64,000 nucleotides of DNA from Pseudoxanthomonas sacheonensis (GTDB taxonomy: Bacteria; Pseudomonadota; Gammaproteobacteria; Xanthomonadales; Xanthomonadaceae): assembly GCF_010093305.1 (NCBI RefSeq), contig NZ_PDWS01000009.1, positions 96,184-160,183 on the forward strand, given 5' to 3'. The position numbers were made by a program, and so were the translations under genes. Positions 9,832 to 19,021 of the stretch are shown piece after piece. Position 1 is the first letter of the stretch. Each line of letters starts with the position of its first letter. Under the pieces are notes generated by a model. That model saw only the letters and a list, made by a program, of their open reading frames with translations, was not told the DNA's origin and searched no databases.

Positions 9832-10032
9832 CCTTGTTTCCCCTCAGTGACACTCCCATCGCGAGAGTAGCTTCGGCAATCGATACGAAGCAACTCACAC
9901 TTTCCTTTGGGAGCAGTGAAAAACAAGACCAAACAACGTAACCAACGTTTCGCAGCAATGGATATTGCGGGCATTCTACTTATTCGTTCCGGTCGCGCAT
10001 CCTCCAGCGGTCACGCTTCCTTCAAGCGACCC

Positions 10033-10120
10033 GCATCCCGTAGGTCGGGGCTACGCCCCCGACGCATGGGAAACCGGCCTGCTCTGCAAGTCGGGGACGT
10101 AGCCCCGACCTACGGGATGC
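10033..10120. repeat. TAGGTCGGGGCTACG-type inverted repeat
   Basis: Arms 10033-10062 and 10091-10120 are reverse complements with one mismatch, separated by 28 bases. The core TAGGTCGGGGCTACGCCCCC recurs at 26083-26145 and, degraded, at 48479-48606. The right arm runs into the DUF418 gene and supplies its TAG stop (10110-10112). Confidence 0.85.
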
Positions 10121-11330
10121 GTTTCAGCGGTTGCCGGCGTGCGTAAGTCAGACTGCGCCACAACCATTCCATCGGACCGAAACGATAGCGCGACAGCCAC
10201 CAGCGACTGAAGAGTATCTGCGCTCCGAACAATACGATCCACGCCGACAATATGCCGACAAGACCATATCTGGGTCCGACACCCAGCCCTGCGCCATAGA
10301 ACACCGACAGGCACACTGCCGTCTGCAACAGGTAATTGGTCAGCGCCATGCGCCCCACCGGGGCCAGCGCACGCAGATAGCGCCGGCATGAAGCATGCAG
10401 GAACAGCAATGCGAAGCCAGCAGCATAAGCGACGCCAAGAGCCAAGGGGCCGGTGCGCAGGACGATGCGCAGCAACGCCAATCCCGGTTGCCCCGCGAAA
10501 GCCGAAATATTCGTTTCCAGCGACTCCTCGAAATACCCGAGCCCCGTCGCGGCCATGCCGATGATCGCGGCGGCGGTGAAGATGCGGTGCAGCAGCTCCC
10601 GGTGGATTTCCGGCCGTTGCAGCAAGCCTGCGCGACCGGCCCAATAGCCCAGCAGAAAACGTCCGAAGACGAACGGCCACACGTCCCACCAGACCACGTA
10701 GGCCCAGTTGGAAAAAACCGCATTCTGCGCCAGCGCCGTCGTCCAGTGCGGGGATGAAAATGCCGCCAGGTTGGCCCTCTCCATCGTTTCCTGCGCAGGC
10801 ATGCCTTTCAGCAGCGCCTCCATCCACGGTTCGATCAACGCCGGAAGCACCAGCGCCACCGACAAGCCCAGCGACAGCAATGCGCGCGACGAAAGCTTGC
10901 GGCAGAGGACCAGCAGCAAACCCATCAGCGCATAGATCAGCAGGATGTCGCCCCACCAGAACAGGTAGGAATGGATAAGGCCGAACAACAGCAGCACGCC
11001 GGTCCTGCGCAGATACAGCCGCAGTCCGGCCGAGCCCCGCGTTTGCGCGCGCTCCAGCTGCAGGGCGAAGCCCAGTCCGAACAGCATCGAGAACAGCGTG
11101 ATCGCTTTTCCCTCGACCAGCAGCGATTCGATCGCATCGGCCACGCGGTCGAAACCGGCGGTGGGCAGCGCCGCCCGCGCAGCATCGTCCAGGAAAGCGT
11201 AGAGGGTGAAAGAACCCAGGTTGACCAGCAGCACGCCAGCCAGTGCGAAACCGCGCAATGCATCGATCAGTTCGAGGCGCTCGCCTTCCGCGCTGGGGTT
11301 TCCGTATTGCGTTGGGGGAAGCTGCTGCAT
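10110..11330 (-). CDS. DUF418-family membrane protein
   Basis: A 406-residue multi-pass inner-membrane protein. It opens with the family signature RLELIDALRGFALAGVLLVN and has about ten hydrophobic segments. The last third (RALAPVGRMALTNYLLQTAV) matches the conserved DUF418 C-terminal domain. A GTG at 11396 would give 22 further residues overlapping the upstream gene. ATG 11330 leaves the signature 15 residues in and avoids the overlap, but neither has a clear ribosome site. It follows the HD-domain gene by about 40 bases and is probably co-transcribed. DUF418 proteins are likened to acyltransferase-type membrane proteins; the substrate is unknown. Confidence 0.82.
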   Translation of the reverse strand: MQQLPPTQYGNPSAEGERLELIDALRGFALAGVLLVNLGSFTLYAFLDDAARAALPTAGFDRVADAIESLLVEGKAITLFSMLFGLGFALQLERAQTRGSAGLRLYLRRTGVLLLFGLIHSYLFWWGDILLIYALMGLLLVLCRKLSSRALLSLGLSVALVLPALIEPWMEALLKGMPAQETMERANLAAFSSPHWTTALAQNAVFSNWAYVVWWDVWPFVFGRFLLGYWAGRAGLLQRPEIHRELLHRIFTAAAIIGMAATGLGYFEESLETNISAFAGQPGLALLRIVLRTGPLALGVAYAAGFALLFLHASCRRYLRALAPVGRMALTNYLLQTAVCLSVFYGAGLGVGPRYGLVGILSAWIVLFGAQILFSRWWLSRYRFGPMEWLWRSLTYARRQPLKRIP

Positions 11331-11370
11331 TGCTGTTGCAAACGTCTTCCGCAACGGAAACAGGCCGTTC

Positions 11371-11949
11371 TCAGGCCCCGAACCACCCCTTGCCACGGGC
11401 TTCTTCGAGCCTGCTTTGCAGGTAATCCCACAATGCGGGACAGCCCATCTCGATCGGCAGCCCCACCCGAGCCACTACTCGCTCGTAACTTATCCCGTTC
11501 TCGCGCCAGCTCTGCCCTGCGTTGGCCAGGTTGAGCAATACAGGCATGGCGCGGTCGGCAGCATTGGCGAAACGGGCGTCTGCGGTTTCGCCGCTCTCGA
11601 ACTCCTTCCATAGCGCCATGAACTCCGCACCCTGCGCCTCCGGCAGCAAACCGAATATCCGCGTCACCGCAGCCAGCTCCGCGGCCTTGCGGTCTTCCCA
11701 ACCGCCTTCGACGAACACCATGGTGTCGCCGGTATCGATCTCGCCGATGTCGTGCACCAGCAGCATGCGGATCACCCGGTCGATATCGACCGCAGCTTCG
11801 GCATAGGACGCCAGCGACGAAGCCAGCAACGCGATCTGCCAGCTGTGTTCGGCGGAATTCTCGTAGCGATCCGCATCCCGGAGACGGATCTTGCGCGTCA
11901 CGGCCTTGAGCTTGTCCAGCTCTAGTATGAAATCGATGATCTGTTGCAT
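11371..11949 (-). CDS. HD-domain phosphohydrolase (HDDC2/YfbR-like)
   Basis: A 192-residue HD-superfamily protein. The metal-binding set is visible: NSAEHSWQ (His35) and LLVHDIGEIDTGD (His66-Asp67), as in the HD_3/YfbR group that hydrolyses deoxynucleoside 5'-monophosphates. The start MQQIIDFILELDKLK matches the family. A longer reading frame upstream runs into the decayed tRNA-Ser fragment at 12024-12083 and is not believed. The 75 bases between this start and the fragment should hold the native promoter. Confidence 0.85.
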   Translation of the reverse strand: MQQIIDFILELDKLKAVTRKIRLRDADRYENSAEHSWQIALLASSLASYAEAAVDIDRVIRMLLVHDIGEIDTGDTMVFVEGGWEDRKAAELAAVTRIFGLLPEAQGAEFMALWKEFESGETADARFANAADRAMPVLLNLANAGQSWRENGISYERVVARVGLPIEMGCPALWDYLQSRLEEARGKGWFGA

Positions 11950-12023
11950 GCCGTGGCTCGTCTGAAGGGAATCCGATCCTGTCAGCGCAAGACGCTCGAC
12001 TAGTAGCGTGGCGATCCATGCAT

Positions 12024-12083
12024 TGGCAGAGAGAGTGTGGGATTCGAGCCCACGGTGGTATCGCAATCACGTCGGTTTTTAAG
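12024..12083 (-). pseudogene. Decayed 3' fragment of tRNA-Ser(UGA), att-like
   Basis: About 60 bases match, in the same orientation, the 3' part of the intact tRNA-Ser at 14075-14164: acceptor 3' strand, T arm (GGGATTCGAGCCCA), variable arm and the 3' side of the anticodon stem. There is a two-base insertion and several substitutions. The 5' half of the tRNA is absent. A direct copy of a tRNA 3' end at the far side of foreign DNA is the usual mark of an integrase-catalysed insertion. Confidence 0.8.
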
Positions 12084-12266
12084 TGAAAATATTCATACTT
12101 TTCAGTATCTTACATCACATCTCCACACCACCCCACCCAATAAAACCAGCTGATTTACACCTGCACACGAATCGCCCCAAGTGCCGCAGATTGGGAGCGT
12201 TTTGCCAAATTTGTCCCAGGAATGCGCAAAGCGTACCCTCTTAGCTGGAAGTAAGGGGGACGGTCT

Positions 12267-12917
12267 ATGGCAGTGAACTTGGTGAGGGACTGCCCGCATT
12301 GCGGCGTAGCAAATTCTTCGTTCAACCATTTGGCGACCCGCACGCACCCAGGGGCGAGAGAAGCGACCGCTGTGTTCACATGCAACCGTTGCTCGGAAGC
12401 CCGTTGCGTTTCCATGAAGACAGGTGGGAGCGACATGTCCTGGATCAGCTCCCAAGTGGGGGATTTTGATATCGGAATGCAGCAAAGTCATCATTGGCGA
12501 ATTCACTTGGAGTATCCCGAAGCCAAAGCAGTTACCGCCCCAGAACATATTTCTGCAGCAGTGCGGCGTTGCTTTTTGCAAGCGGGGGAAGCGGCCCTTC
12601 GGAATCACTTTGACGCGGCGGGGTCAATGTATCGAAAATCAATAGATCTTGCGACTAAAGAGCTTGATATCAACTTGGCTGGCAAGCTTCTTTTCCAGCG
12701 AATCAACGCACTTCACGCTGCCGGCAAGTTGACCGATGACCTAAAAGAATGGGCCCACCAGGTGCGTCTTGACGGGAATGACGCTACCCATGAGGAGGAG
12801 GAGCTTACAGCAGACGACATCAAGACCCTTGCAAGCTTTTCGGAACTTTTCTTGACCTACACCTTTACCCTACCCCGCAAGATAGCAGTGCTCAAAGCTA
12901 CTGAAGACATGGGATGA
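12267..12917 (+). CDS. DUF4145-domain protein with zinc ribbon
   Basis: A 216-residue protein. The N-terminus holds a four-cysteine zinc ribbon (CPHC at about residue 9, CNRC at about 39). The helical C-terminal half fits DUF4145: ISAAVRRCFLQAGEAAL, LLFQRINALHAAGKL and WAHQVRLDGNDATHE. DUF4145 also occurs at the ends of some type I restriction subunits and as stand-alone genes in defence-rich islands; its biochemical role is unknown. GGGGGA nine bases upstream supports the ATG. Codon use is less GC-rich than in flanking genes, consistent with transfer. Island location makes a defence or element-maintenance role possible but unproven. Confidence 0.8.
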   Translation: MAVNLVRDCPHCGVANSSFNHLATRTHPGAREATAVFTCNRCSEARCVSMKTGGSDMSWISSQVGDFDIGMQQSHHWRIHLEYPEAKAVTAPEHISAAVRRCFLQAGEAALRNHFDAAGSMYRKSIDLATKELDINLAGKLLFQRINALHAAGKLTDDLKEWAHQVRLDGNDATHEEEELTADDIKTLASFSELFLTYTFTLPRKIAVLKATEDMG

Positions 12918-12939
12918 GGGGAAAGGGGCATAGAAGCCA

Positions 12940-13653
12940 ATGGATTCCATGGAATTTCCCAAGCTAATCTGTGGCTTTAATCCAGCCAGCCCAGTGCTGG
13001 CTCTCAGGGCGCAACGCTCTCAGGTGCTTCACTCCAGCCACACCATCGAGCTACTGCGACTCCCCCAACCAAAAACACTGCGACTCAGCGTCGCATCCAA
13101 CGCTATAGTATTGGCTGCTGAGCATCACGGCGCGATCGCACTGCTGATATCCCAGGCTCATTACTCAACGGCCCACGCTTTGATGAGGCCCTTAGTCGAA
13201 ACAACGATGCGCGCGCTTTGGCTGACATATCTGGCCTCATTCACTGCAGTAGACGAACTTACGACGCGTCCTAGTGGGCCTGACCTAGATCGCATATGCC
13301 GCTATTTCGTAAAGGCAAAGCTACAAGGTCTGACGCCGATCGCGGAAGCAGTGCTGAAACAAGGAAATATGTTTCACAGCTTCGCGCACGCCGGCATTGA
13401 ACAGCTAGTAAGGCGGCTACGAGGCTATCGGGAAGAAGAAGTTCTAGCTGCCCTTCTTATAGCGGACGTATTTGCCTCTGTCGCAATTGCGAACGCAGCC
13501 ATAATCTTTGACGATACTAAATTGCATCAGCTTACCGAGATGAACGGGCATCCATTGGCAATGGAGAGTCACTACTACTTTCGCGGTCCTCTACCAGAAC
13601 CGGGTTGGACGGGTACGCTGCCGGCGATGCCGAACTGGAATGATCCGAAATAA
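12940..13653 (+). CDS. Uncharacterised island protein (DUF6988/DUF5677-like)
   Basis: A 237-residue, mostly helical protein. The most conserved-looking stretch is QAHYSTAHALMRPLVETTMR, followed by ALWLTYLA. This resembles the DUF6988/DUF5677 type of small helical proteins in which a similar 'A..L.RP..E...R..W' helix recurs. That assignment is from memory of the pattern and is tentative. It follows the DUF4145 gene by 22 bases in the same direction and is probably in one transcription unit. Base composition is low in G+C for this genome. Confidence 0.6.
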   Translation: MDSMEFPKLICGFNPASPVLALRAQRSQVLHSSHTIELLRLPQPKTLRLSVASNAIVLAAEHHGAIALLISQAHYSTAHALMRPLVETTMRALWLTYLASFTAVDELTTRPSGPDLDRICRYFVKAKLQGLTPIAEAVLKQGNMFHSFAHAGIEQLVRRLRGYREEEVLAALLIADVFASVAIANAAIIFDDTKLHQLTEMNGHPLAMESHYYFRGPLPEPGWTGTLPAMPNWNDPK

Positions 13654-13824
13654 AGAAAGATCCAGAGAAGCATCTGGATAGCGAGTAATGGCCACAATCC
13701 TGTCTTGATCTGTGTGTATCGAACGACGGCCAGTAACCCACACCACTCCACCACCACCCATCCGCAAACATCACGATGGATAGCAAAGTCCTCCCTACCC
13801 TTGCTGTCTGGGAGTCGCGTCACG

Positions 13825-13995
13825 TTAGGAATCGGATTCCTCGCCCGTGTCGATCTTATGCTCAATGCCAGGCGCCCATTCTTCGGCGTCGATTTTCCGC
13901 GGGGAGGATTTGGTTGGCGGCGGCCCCGACAGTCGGCGCACGCGTACGCGCCAAGTCGTGCCGTTCTTACCAACGCGCTTCTCGATGGTGGCCAA
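13825..13995 (-). pseudogene. N-terminal stump of a tyrosine integrase
   Basis: Read from TTG at 13995 the minus strand gives 56 codons beginning MATIEKRVGKNGTTWRVRVR and containing KIDAEEWA before TAA at 13825. This is the typical opening of phage-type tyrosine recombinases (arm-binding domain, 'KR.GKNG..WRVRVR......KT DAEEWA'). The core-binding and catalytic domains with the R-H-R-Y residues are missing. The stump begins 80 bases from the tRNA-Ser 3' end, where an island integrase normally sits. The DNA from 13654 to 13824 contains no gene I can support, although its minus strand could encode two hydrophobic helices. Confidence 0.72.
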
Positions 13996-14074
13996 CTCTC
14001 AGTATCCCCAATTGTCCCAACTGGAACAGACACTGGGCCGACTTTAGGAAGAAATCAAGCAAAAATAAGGGTTT

Positions 14075-14164
14075 TGGCGGAGAGAGTGGGATTCGAACCC
14101 ACGGTGGTATCGCTACCACGCCGGTTTTCAAGACCGGTGCCTTAAACCGCTCGGCCATCTCTCC
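14075..14164 (-). tRNA. tRNA-Ser(UGA)
   Basis: A class II tRNA. Acceptor GGAGAGA (14164-14158) pairs with TCTCTCC (14085-14079), followed by discriminator G and an encoded CCA (14077-14075). The anticodon stem CCGGT/ACCGG encloses loop CTTGAAA, giving anticodon TGA for UCA codons. A long variable arm (GTGGTAGCGATACCAC) and TTCGAATC T loop are present. Confidence 0.97.
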
Positions 14165-14231
14165 GAAGCTGCTGGTGCAAGCGGCCCGTTGCGGGCCGCG
14201 CGGCATTTTCCCATGAAGCGGGCTGGCTTGC

Positions 14232-15218
14232 CTACGACGCCTTCTTGACCTTGATCTGGGGCAGGTCTTTGCCGTCCGCGGATTCTTCGCACTTGCCGCC
14301 GCAATCCAGACGCGAGGACTCGATCTCCTTGGGCAGATGCTCGGCCAGGAAATCGATGAACACCCGCACGGCCGGCAGCATGCCGCGGCGCGAGGCGAAC
14401 ACGGCGTGGCAGATGCCCTGCGGCAAGGTCCAGTCGCGCAACACCACTTCCAGCTCGCCTTTGCGCACCGATTCGGCGCACACCGTCTCCGGCAGCAGAG
14501 TGATGCCGAAACCATCCTTGGCCATCGACTGCAGCAGCGGAAAGTCGAAACCCGAAAGCCGCGGCTGGATATCCACCCGGACGATATCGCCGTCCGGACC
14601 ATGCAGCTCCCAACGCTGGCGCGCTTCGTCCTCGCTGGTGCTGAGGGTCACGTGATCGGTGAGCTCGTCAGGATTCTTGGGCCGGCCCGCACGTGCCAGA
14701 TATTTGGGGCTGGCGACCATCAACTGACGGATCTGGCCGAAACTGCGCATGACCAGGCTGCCGTCGTCGTCCAGCTTGGCGCGCACGCGCAGCGCCACGT
14801 CGTAGCCTTCGTTGATCAAGTCCACGCGGCGGTTGCTGACGTGCAGCTGCAGGCGGACCTTGGGGTACTTGTCCAGGAAGGCCGGCAGGATCTTCGGCAA
14901 TTGCGTCTGCGCCACTTCCACCGGCACGCTGACGCGCACCACCCCGCGCGGCTCGGCGCTCAGACGGTCCACCACTTCGCGGGCGGCCTGTGCCTCGGCC
15001 AGCATGGTCTGCGCGTGGCGGTGCACGCTCATGCCCACGTCGGTGACCGCGAAGCGGCGCGTGGAGCGCTGCAGCAGGCGCACGCCCATGTCGGTTTCCA
15101 ACTGACTGATGCGCCGGCTCAGGCGCGACTTGGGAATGCCCAATGCGCGCTCGGCCGCCGCGAAACCACCATGGTCCACGACCATGGCGAAGTAATAGAG
15201 GTCATTCAGATCCTGCAT
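14232..15218 (-). CDS. LysR-family transcriptional regulator
   Basis: A 328-residue regulator. The winged helix-turn-helix is at residues 1-60 (GGFAAAERALGIPKSRLSRR), followed by the dimerisation helix and the periplasmic-binding-like effector domain to about 300. A charged C-terminal tail holds two cysteines (LDCGGKCEES), unusual for the family. It is divergent from azoR with a 117-base AT-rich gap, the classic arrangement for a LysR protein controlling its neighbour. The DNA-binding domain is of the AaeR-like subgroup, which often regulates azo/quinone reductases. Confidence 0.92.
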   Translation of the reverse strand: MQDLNDLYYFAMVVDHGGFAAAERALGIPKSRLSRRISQLETDMGVRLLQRSTRRFAVTDVGMSVHRHAQTMLAEAQAAREVVDRLSAEPRGVVRVSVPVEVAQTQLPKILPAFLDKYPKVRLQLHVSNRRVDLINEGYDVALRVRAKLDDDGSLVMRSFGQIRQLMVASPKYLARAGRPKNPDELTDHVTLSTSEDEARQRWELHGPDGDIVRVDIQPRLSGFDFPLLQSMAKDGFGITLLPETVCAESVRKGELEVVLRDWTLPQGICHAVFASRRGMLPAVRVFIDFLAEHLPKEIESSRLDCGGKCEESADGKDLPQIKVKKAS

Positions 15219-15335
15219 GGCAATAATTCCATATTCAGAACAATTAGTGATATTTAACCATCTTTATTCCATGAATACAACAATCTACTTTGGCATCCAA
15301 CGCGGCGCCGCCGCTTCCTGAAGTGGATAGCCAAC
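15219..15335. promoter_or_regulatory. LysR/azoR divergent control region
   Basis: 117 bases, markedly AT-rich for this genome. ATTCCAT occurs twice (near 15227 and 15266), and ATTC-CAT-GAAT forms an inverted motif near 15267. These are candidate LysR contact sites. No exact operator can be defined by eye. Confidence 0.45.
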
Positions 15336-15914
15336 ATGAAACTCCTGCACCTCGACTCCAGCGCACTGGGCACCGGCTCGGTCACCCGTGAACTCACCGC
15401 CGCCATCGTAGCCCGTTGGCAGGACAAACTCCCGCAGTTGCAGGTCGAATACCGCGACCTGGACAGCGATCCCCTGCCCCATCTGACCGGCCAGTCGCTG
15501 GCCCAGACCAATCCGGAAGAAGCGGCCGACGCGGCACGCACCATGGAACAGTTCCTGGCCGCCGATGTGCTGGTGATCGGCGCACCGATGTACAACTTTT
15601 CCATTCCTTCTACCTTGAAGGCCTGGATCGACCGCGTAGCCGTGGCCGGCAAGACGTTCCGCTATACCGAGAACGGGCCGGAAGGGCTTGCCGGCGGCAA
15701 GAAGATCATCATCGCCAGCGGCCGCGGCGGCATCCATACCGGTTCGCCGACGGATTTCCAGGAAGCCTATCTGCGCCAGGTATTCGGTTTCCTGGGCGTA
15801 ACGGATATCGAGTTCGTGCGCGCTGAAGGCGTAGCGTATTCGCCGCAGCACCGCAGCGATGCTATCGCCGGGGCGCTGGCTTCCATTCCGGAGCCGGTGC
15901 GGCTGGCGGCATAA
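15336..15914 (+). CDS. azoR: FMN-dependent NADH:quinone/azo reductase AzoR
   Basis: A 192-residue flavodoxin-fold reductase. The FMN-binding N-terminus KLLHLDSSALGTGSVTREL and the second loop IGAPMYNFSIPSTLKAWIDR with downstream GGIHTG match AzoR/AcpD. The enzyme reduces quinones and azo compounds by two electrons using NADH, protecting against thiol-reactive electrophiles. It is divergent from a LysR gene that probably induces it and is followed by a good intrinsic terminator. Confidence 0.94.
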   Translation: MKLLHLDSSALGTGSVTRELTAAIVARWQDKLPQLQVEYRDLDSDPLPHLTGQSLAQTNPEEAADAARTMEQFLAADVLVIGAPMYNFSIPSTLKAWIDRVAVAGKTFRYTENGPEGLAGGKKIIIASGRGGIHTGSPTDFQEAYLRQVFGFLGVTDIEFVRAEGVAYSPQHRSDAIAGALASIPEPVRLAA

Positions 15915-15938
15915 AGGGAAGCTGTTGTGCCGATCAAG

Positions 15939-15969
15939 GCGGGTCCGTTGATACGGGCCCGCTTTTTTT
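15939..15969 (+). terminator. Intrinsic terminator of azoR
   Basis: GCGGGTCC and GGGCCCGC form an 8-bp stem (one G-T pair) with loop GTTGATAC, followed by seven T. It starts 25 bases after the azoR stop. Confidence 0.9.
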
Positions 15970-15993
15970 GGATGAGTACGTTGAATTCCGAAT

Positions 15994-16114
15994 CGTCATC
16001 CCAGCGAAAGCTGGGATCCATCTTGATCCTGACCTTGATCTGATTTGCGCAAGACGGAAAACAGCAAAGACAAAAGCAAAGTCAAAATGGATCCCAGCTT
16101 TCGCTGGGATGACG
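15994..16114. repeat. CGTCATCCCAGCGAAAGCTGGG inverted repeat
   Basis: Arms 15994-16021 and 16087-16114 are exact 28-base reverse complements. Each arm is itself a short palindrome (CCCAGC-GAAA-GCTGGG). It belongs to the same superfamily as the elements at 17479, 30182 and 34961, which have CCCCGC-GAAG-GCGGGG in the arm. Confidence 0.85.
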
Positions 16115-16143
16115 TCGCTCTTTTTTTTGTGTCGGCTGGACGA

Positions 16144-17560
<1,417 letters not shown>

Positions 17561-17672
17561 ATCGAAACGGTGTCTTGCGATTCGCCTTAATTATCGCTTT
17601 TTATGCGATGCCCTGCCTCGCCCGGCCAGCCTGGGCTATGCCAGAATCGCGGGCAGCCCATCGGAACCCGCC

Positions 17673-18329
17673 ATGCCCGCCTCGAACCCGCCCGAACACG
17701 ATTACGTTTTCCGCCTGCCGCGCAGCGCCCTGCGCATCGCCGGCATCGCCTTCGGCATCGGCCTGGTGCTGTTCCTGATCGTGTGGTGGGCGGGGCGCGA
17801 TCAGGCGTTCTACAAGGTCGAACCCACTGCACCCGGCAAGCCGCTGAGCGAATTGGAAGCATTGCCGGAACCCCTGGCTGGCGGCGACAGCGCCAGCGAC
17901 ATGCCCTCCGCCAGCGCCGAACCGACCGAGCGCCCGCAACTGGTGGAAACAGCGCCTCCACCGCCCCTGCCCGCGCCCATCGACGAAACCGCACAGCCCA
18001 CACCTCCCGAAGCCGGCGTTCCGGCTGCGGCCGGGGTAGCGCTCGCACCGGGCGACCAGCCGGTCCCGCTCAGCGGCCAGACGCCATCGCCGCGCTACCC
18101 CTCCGACGCATTGCGCCGGGGCGAAAGCGGCACGGTGCTGGTACGGGTGGAAGTGGACGTCAACGGCGCACCGGCGGGCGTGGCGCTGGCGCAGCGCAGC
18201 GGTTCGCGCGACCTGGACCGCGCCGCCATGGAAGCGGTGCGCAAGTGGCGTTTCATGCCCGCGCAGCGCGATGGGCAAGCTATAGCGTCGAGCCTGGTGA
18301 TTCCCATCGATTTCAAGGCCGACGAGTAA
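17673..18329 (+). CDS. TonB-family energy-transducer-like protein
   Basis: A 218-residue protein with TonB layout: a short cytoplasmic N-terminus, one membrane span at about residues 20-40 (AGIAFGIGLVLFLIVWWAG), a Pro/Glu/Ala-rich linker to about 130, and a TonB C-terminal domain (SPRYPSDALRRGESGTVLVR, DLDRAAMEAVRKWRFMPA). It is followed after 119 bases by a paralogue. No exbB/exbD are adjacent, so it may work with distant ExbBD or as a non-transport envelope protein. Confidence 0.82.
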   Translation: MPASNPPEHDYVFRLPRSALRIAGIAFGIGLVLFLIVWWAGRDQAFYKVEPTAPGKPLSELEALPEPLAGGDSASDMPSASAEPTERPQLVETAPPPPLPAPIDETAQPTPPEAGVPAAAGVALAPGDQPVPLSGQTPSPRYPSDALRRGESGTVLVRVEVDVNGAPAGVALAQRSGSRDLDRAAMEAVRKWRFMPAQRDGQAIASSLVIPIDFKADE

Positions 18330-18448
18330 ATTCGGAACCTGAACAGCCACGGCTCCAGGCGGCCGTTTTCACGGTGCCGTGACGCTTTCGCAACAAACCC
18401 GCATGCAAGACTCGCACCCGTTCATCCACATGTTCAGGGAGGTCAAGC

Positions 18449-19021
18449 ATGTCTACACCTAATCCGAACGATCCCGGTTACAACAGCGTCGATCCCGATG
18501 CCCCCGTAGTCGCACCGCCGCGCACCAGCAGCGCGCTGCTCTGGTTGCTCCTGCTGGTGGCGCTGGTCGCGCTGGGCCTGTGGTGGTATGGAAAACGCGA
18601 GGCCACCGAAGCCCGCGACCTGCCTGCCGCCACCCAGCAGCCGGCGGTGGTGGAGGAAACAGCGGCGCCCGCGGCCGTAGTGGCGGACAAGAAACCGGTA
18701 GAGAAAAAGCCGGCGGCCAAGCCAAAGCCGGCAGCCAAGATCAACCGGGACCCCTCGCCCCTGGCCGGCAATCAGGCCCCGAAATACCCGCCGCAAGCGC
18801 TGCGCGCCGGCGTGGAAGGCAGCGTGAGCGTGCGCGTGGAAGTAGACGCCAACGGCAACGCCACCGATGTGCAAGTGGTGGAGCGCAGCGGCGAACGCAG
18901 CCGCGACCTGGACCGGGCGGTGACCGATGCCGTGCGCAAATGGCGTTTCGAGCCGGCGATGAAGGACGGCAAGGCAGTGCCGGGCGCGGTGGTGGTGCCG
19001 GTGGAGTTCAAGAACCAGTAA
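18449..19021 (+). CDS. TonB-family protein, paralogue of the preceding gene
   Basis: A 190-residue protein. A membrane span lies at about residues 28-48 (LLWLLLLVALVALGLWWYG), then a Lys/Pro/Ala linker with KKPAAKPKPAAK, then a TonB C-terminal domain (KYPPQALRAGVEGSVSVRVE, VTDAVRKWRFEPA). GGGAGGT upstream of the ATG is a strong ribosome site. Its 3' end overlaps the convergent aroA gene by 14 bases. Confidence 0.85.
   Translation: MSTPNPNDPGYNSVDPDAPVVAPPRTSSALLWLLLLVALVALGLWWYGKREATEARDLPAATQQPAVVEETAAPAAVVADKKPVEKKPAAKPKPAAKINRDPSPLAGNQAPKYPPQALRAGVEGSVSVRVEVDANGNATDVQVVERSGERSRDLDRAVTDAVRKWRFEPAMKDGKAVPGAVVVPVEFKNQ

Larger units (their letters stand above)
12024..14164. mobile_element. 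Remnant tRNA-Ser-associated genomic island
   Basis: The 2 kb between the tRNA fragment (12024-12083) and intact tRNA-Ser (14075-14164) differ from the surroundings. Base composition is visibly lower in G+C, the genes lack counterparts in core gene order, and an integrase N-terminal stump points away from the tRNA at 13825-13995. The tRNA 3' end faces the island, as expected for integration into a tRNA gene. With only a stump of integrase the element can no longer excise by itself. Cargo: a DUF4145 protein and an uncharacterised protein. Confidence 0.75.

Noticed and set aside
11950..12066. Longer N-terminus for the HD-domain protein
   Set aside because: The extra codons run through the tRNA-Ser fragment and have no family similarity; the downstream ATG matches family starts.
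13575..13824. Minus-strand frame encoding two hydrophobic helices next to the integrase stump
   Set aside because: It has no convincing start or ribosome site and overlaps the end of the plus-strand island gene; it may be chance.
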